64,000 bases of DNA from Ailurus styani (taxonomy: Eukaryota; Chordata; Mammalia; Carnivora; Ailuridae): positions 4,221,294-4,285,293 of the forward strand of contig LNAC01000001.1 in assembly GCA_002007465.1 (NCBI GenBank), in the 5' to 3' direction. Position numbers and translations under genes: made by a program. A model generated the notes under the pieces. It did not search any database, was not told the origin of the DNA, and saw only the letters and a program-made list of their open reading frames with translations. This document shows, one piece after another, positions 61,060-64,000 of this stretch (positions within the stretch are counted from its first letter, which is position 1; each line of letters starts with the position of its first letter).

Positions 61060-61082
61060 CAAGGGACAGCGAAGGCTATCGT
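61060..61082 (-). other. Candidate 23-nt noncoding 5' exon (copy 2, in duplicated segment)
   Basis: This is an identical second copy of the branch site, pyrimidine tract, 23-nt body and GTGAGT donor seen at 58197-58219. It is shifted by 2863 nt because it lies in the tandem duplicated segment. If the duplication is an assembly error, only one copy exists. Confidence 0.4.
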
Positions 61083-61502
61083 CTGAAAAAGAAAAGGGAA
61101 AAAAAAAAAGGAAGGGTTAGTTTTCTGGGTACCGGGAGGCAGCTGCTCATTCCAGCCCCTTCTTCTACAGCACTAGTCCAATGTTCTCATCCTTGCTCAG
61201 GTTGGGGGGTCTTCTTGAGGTCTTTCTAGCTACATGATGATAACTTTTCTGGGGCGCTCATCAGCTTTCAAAAGTGTCTCGTCCCCAAACGCTCCTGTAA
61301 ACTGTGATGTCAGTGATGGGGGAGCCTGGTGTCTAGCTCCAAGCCTAGATGCCCCTCCCCCAAGGCAGCACCCTCCGTCCCTCTTCCTAGACACCGCCTC
61401 TTAAAACCCACACCGGTTGGCCCCTCACACCGGTTTTCCAGCTGAATCATTATCCACCTGCTCATTCCCTAACAATTCAGCTTTTACGTCCTTTTTGTGT
61501 TT

Positions 61503-61946
61503 AACATCTCATTAAGATATAATTTACATACCATGAAGTCCACCTGTGTACGACTTGGGGGTTTTTAGCACAACCACAGAGTTCTACAACCATCACCACC
61601 ACCTAAATTTAGAGCATTTTCATCATCCCAGCAGAAAGCCCATGCCCATGATTTCATTAGCTCCTCAGTCCATCCTCTCCCCACCCCCATCCTCCGGCAA
61701 CCACAAGGCTACCCTCCATCCATGGATTGGCCTATTCTGGACATTTCACGAATGTGAGATCCTACAATATGTGGCCTTTTGTGACTTGCTTGCTTTTACT
61801 TGGGATTTTTTGAGGTTCATCCACATTGTCACACAGACCAGTTCTTCACTCCCTTCTGTGGGTGAATATTAGTCCACTGTCCTTATGCCATGTGCCATGC
61901 TCTGTGTATCTACACCTCGGTTGGTAGACATGACCCTCGGGTTCTT
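61503..61946 (-). repeat. Old L1 3' fragment (copy 2)
   Basis: This is the second copy of the L1 fragment at 58640-59080, carried by the duplication. Confidence 0.8.
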
Positions 61947-62298
61947 GTAAGAGCGGCCAGTAGGGCAAACTCACACTGGAGATTCACGCTCCGTTGTCAC
62001 CATGCATCTGCACGGCTAGATGTTTCGATCGCTGCTATCTTTAAATAGCTAATGCAGTACAGCGTGTTTTCTACTAAAATAGAATACTTCTCATCTTAGT
62101 CATGGTCAGGCTAGATACTGTAAACCAAAGACAACACTCCGCAGTGCATGATTATAGCAAGTTGTGACACTCATTAAAAAGCTGACCTGTGAAGTCGGTC
62201 TGGAGCCAAAGGAGCAGAAGAAATGGTTCTTCTAATACTAAGGAATTTTAAATCTACTTGGGCAAATCTACAGCTGATGTCATCTCTAGTGAGGGAAC

Positions 62299-62505
62299 TG
62301 TGAATGCTTCCCCACTAATACCAGGAACAAGGCAAGGATCCACTCTCACCACTAACATTTAATATTGTATTGAAAGCCTGGTCAATGTAATAAGGCAAGA
62401 AAAAGAAACAAAAGGCCCAGAGATTAGAAAGAAAAGAAATAATGAGACGTCTGCATTCTCAGAAAATTCCAAAGAATTCACAAAAAATCAACTAGGGATC
62501 AGTCT
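62299..62505 (+). repeat. Old L1 ORF2 fragment
   Basis: GAATGCTTCCCCACTAATAC, CAGGAACAAGGCAAGGATCC, CACTCTCACCACTAACATTT and AGGCAAGAAAAAGAAACAAA match L1 ORF2 in sense orientation. The frame is not preserved. Confidence 0.75.
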
Positions 62506-63549
62506 GTTGGGTAAAGAATAAAGTCACAGAATTCCCAAAGTACAGCAAAGCCCAGCGTAACACAAAGCAAATGGCAAGAAGATGGGGGAGGCACTGATGG
62601 CCGGGTAAGAGGTGAGATCATCAGAGGTGAGGGGGACTGCTTTTTGTAAGGATAACGTCCTACCAGAGTCCACTCCTCCCAATCCCCTCGAAGAACCTGG
62701 GAAAACGCAAGGAAGAGTTACACATGTGTTGGGGCAAAGCATGGAGAGAAACCAGGAATAGAAGATGCTTGTGATAGATCAGAATTGGTAGAAATGCTCA
62801 AAAGTCTCTTCCAAAGCAATGTTGAGTCATTTTAATGTAAAACGAAACCCGATGAGATGCAGAAGTATATCACAGGCAGAAGCAAAACTGCAGGGTTGAG
62901 TCAGACCAAACTAAAAACCACACAGGAAAAAACCACTAGTCCGTAGAACCAGGTGGGCACTGTGTCACTCGTTAGTTAAACAAACGAATACGCAGAATTC
63001 ACTAAGTACCAACCAAACACAAACAATAACTTTGAATTAAACTTTGAACTGCTCTTGCTTTCTTTTTTTAAACTAAGCAAGAACACCGGGAACCGCGGCC
63101 GTATGGAGAGATCGCAGACTGTATGGGTCTGGGCTCCCACATGTTAGCATGAAACCACAGCTGTCAGTTTCTCAAAGGACAGAATTAGAACAAAAACCAA
63201 GCAACCAGAATACACTCAGAAGTCAATTCAACCTTCATCTCAGGAACCCTTCCTGCAGCCTCAGACCCTGATGCAGACTCCTACTGGAACACTGAGCGTG
63301 ATGCTTGAAAAGATGAAATAAGCCCATTTAAAATTGGGGGTGGGGGAGGTAGGGACAAATCTGCTCACGTCGGAGGGTCCGTCGCCCAGCACAGCAGCAT
63401 CCCACAACCGGGAAGTTCCCGGTCTTACAAGGAACGGCACCATCATCCAAACGAGGGAGGGAGGGAAGCTATTGGGTTTGGGATGCTGTCCAGGGCCGCT
63501 TACGATGTCTTTCCCCCAGCCCACAGCCAGCCCTGTGAAAGAGGCAAGA
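62506..63549. other. Anonymous sequence right of the duplication
   Basis: No coding exon or RNA gene is recognised. If the receptor-form first exon lies above the candidate 23-nt exon, this part is also PTPRE intron. Confidence 0.55.
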
Positions 63550-63675
63550 CGAGTCCCATTTTAAAGAAGTGAACACTGAGGCCTGGGCAGCCCCTTGGCT
63601 TTGCCCAGGGTCACGCAGAGCAAGGAGGCAGGGCAGTAGGGATGCTAACCCAAGGTTGCCGAGCCCACTCTGAGC
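63550..63675 (+). repeat. MIR fragment
   Basis: GAAGTGAACACTGAGGCCTG, CTTTGCCCAGGGTCACGCAG and GGGATGCTAACCCAAGG follow the MIR core and 3' half. A short (TTTG)n run follows at 63714-63735. Confidence 0.6.
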
Positions 63676-64000
63676 TGGGCTGCACAGGCAAATTCAGCTC
63701 ACCCTGTAGCTTACTTTTGTTTGTTTGTTTGTTTTTCTTTCTGGGTCTCCATCTCCCCAGTGAAGCTTAATTCCTTCAAGGCAGAGACAGTCAGCCTTTT
63801 CTCTACATTCCTGGTGTCTACCAGGGGCTGCCCCAGGGGGACCCATGACAGGCGTGCCGTTGAGCGTGACACGGACACGGCAAGTCCCTAAAATCTCTTC
63901 TCACCCCGGGAAAAGCTCCACTGTGCTCCGTGTGCCAGAAAGACCTGGAAAAGCTCAGGCTGGCCACATACTTCCTGGGGAGGGGCAGGGCGGGGGGTGG

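Larger units (their letters stand above)
59445..62309 (+). repeat. Tandem duplicated segment, copy 2 (2865 nt)
   Basis: This is a nearly identical second copy of 56582-59443, shifted by 2863 nt (2866 after the 3-nt insertion). After GAATGCTT at 62309 the sequence continues into L1 ORF2-like text, which copy 1 lacks. Confidence 0.97.

Overview
This is vertebrate nuclear DNA from a carnivoran mammal, most likely a caniform and possibly a mustelid. It holds seven tRNA-derived carnivore (CAN-type) SINEs with pyrimidine-rich or oligo-A ends and, in several cases, visible target-site duplications. It also holds older mammal-wide repeats (MIR, L1, MLT-type LTR fragments), long gene-free intervals and consensus GT/AG splice sites. 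Species assignment from SINE style is an inference. The assembly is draft quality, with gaps of 131, 18 and 405 N and single N bases at 1249 and 59444.

The only protein-coding gene I can support is PTPRE (receptor-type protein tyrosine phosphatase epsilon), on the minus strand and incomplete. Its transcript runs from high to low coordinates. Four shared or receptor-form coding exons lie at 10150-10032 (signal peptide and ectodomain), 4135-4036 (ectodomain end and transmembrane helix), 3747-3674 (juxtamembrane) and 1874-1738 (juxtamembrane, up to the edge of the first phosphatase domain). Together they give the first 141 residues. Intron phases 1, 2, 1, 0 join without a break. Both catalytic domains lie beyond position 1. 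A separate first exon for the cytosolic isoform (MSSRKSFSRLTW) sits at 3858-3824, inside the 288-nt intron between the transmembrane exon and the shared juxtamembrane exon. One locus therefore makes a membrane-bound and a soluble phosphatase by choosing the first exon, and the soluble form's promoter must lie at or just upstream of about 3.86-4.1 kb.

From 10.15 kb to the right end I see no further coding exon. I read this as the large 5' intron region of the receptor form. Within it a very strong minus-strand acceptor, branch site and donor enclose a 23-nt candidate noncoding exon at 58219-58197. There is a CpG island at about 43.9-44.65 kb with a usable minus-strand donor at its lower edge, and there are consensus-quality CTCF motifs at 12.4 and 33.3 kb. 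The rest is repeats, microsatellites and anonymous intron.

The right end carries a 2.86-kb direct tandem duplication (56582-59443 and 59445-62309). The copies differ by only about five substitutions and one 3-nt indel and abut a single N. This looks like two unmerged haplotype contigs, not a true duplication, and it makes the candidate 23-nt exon appear twice.
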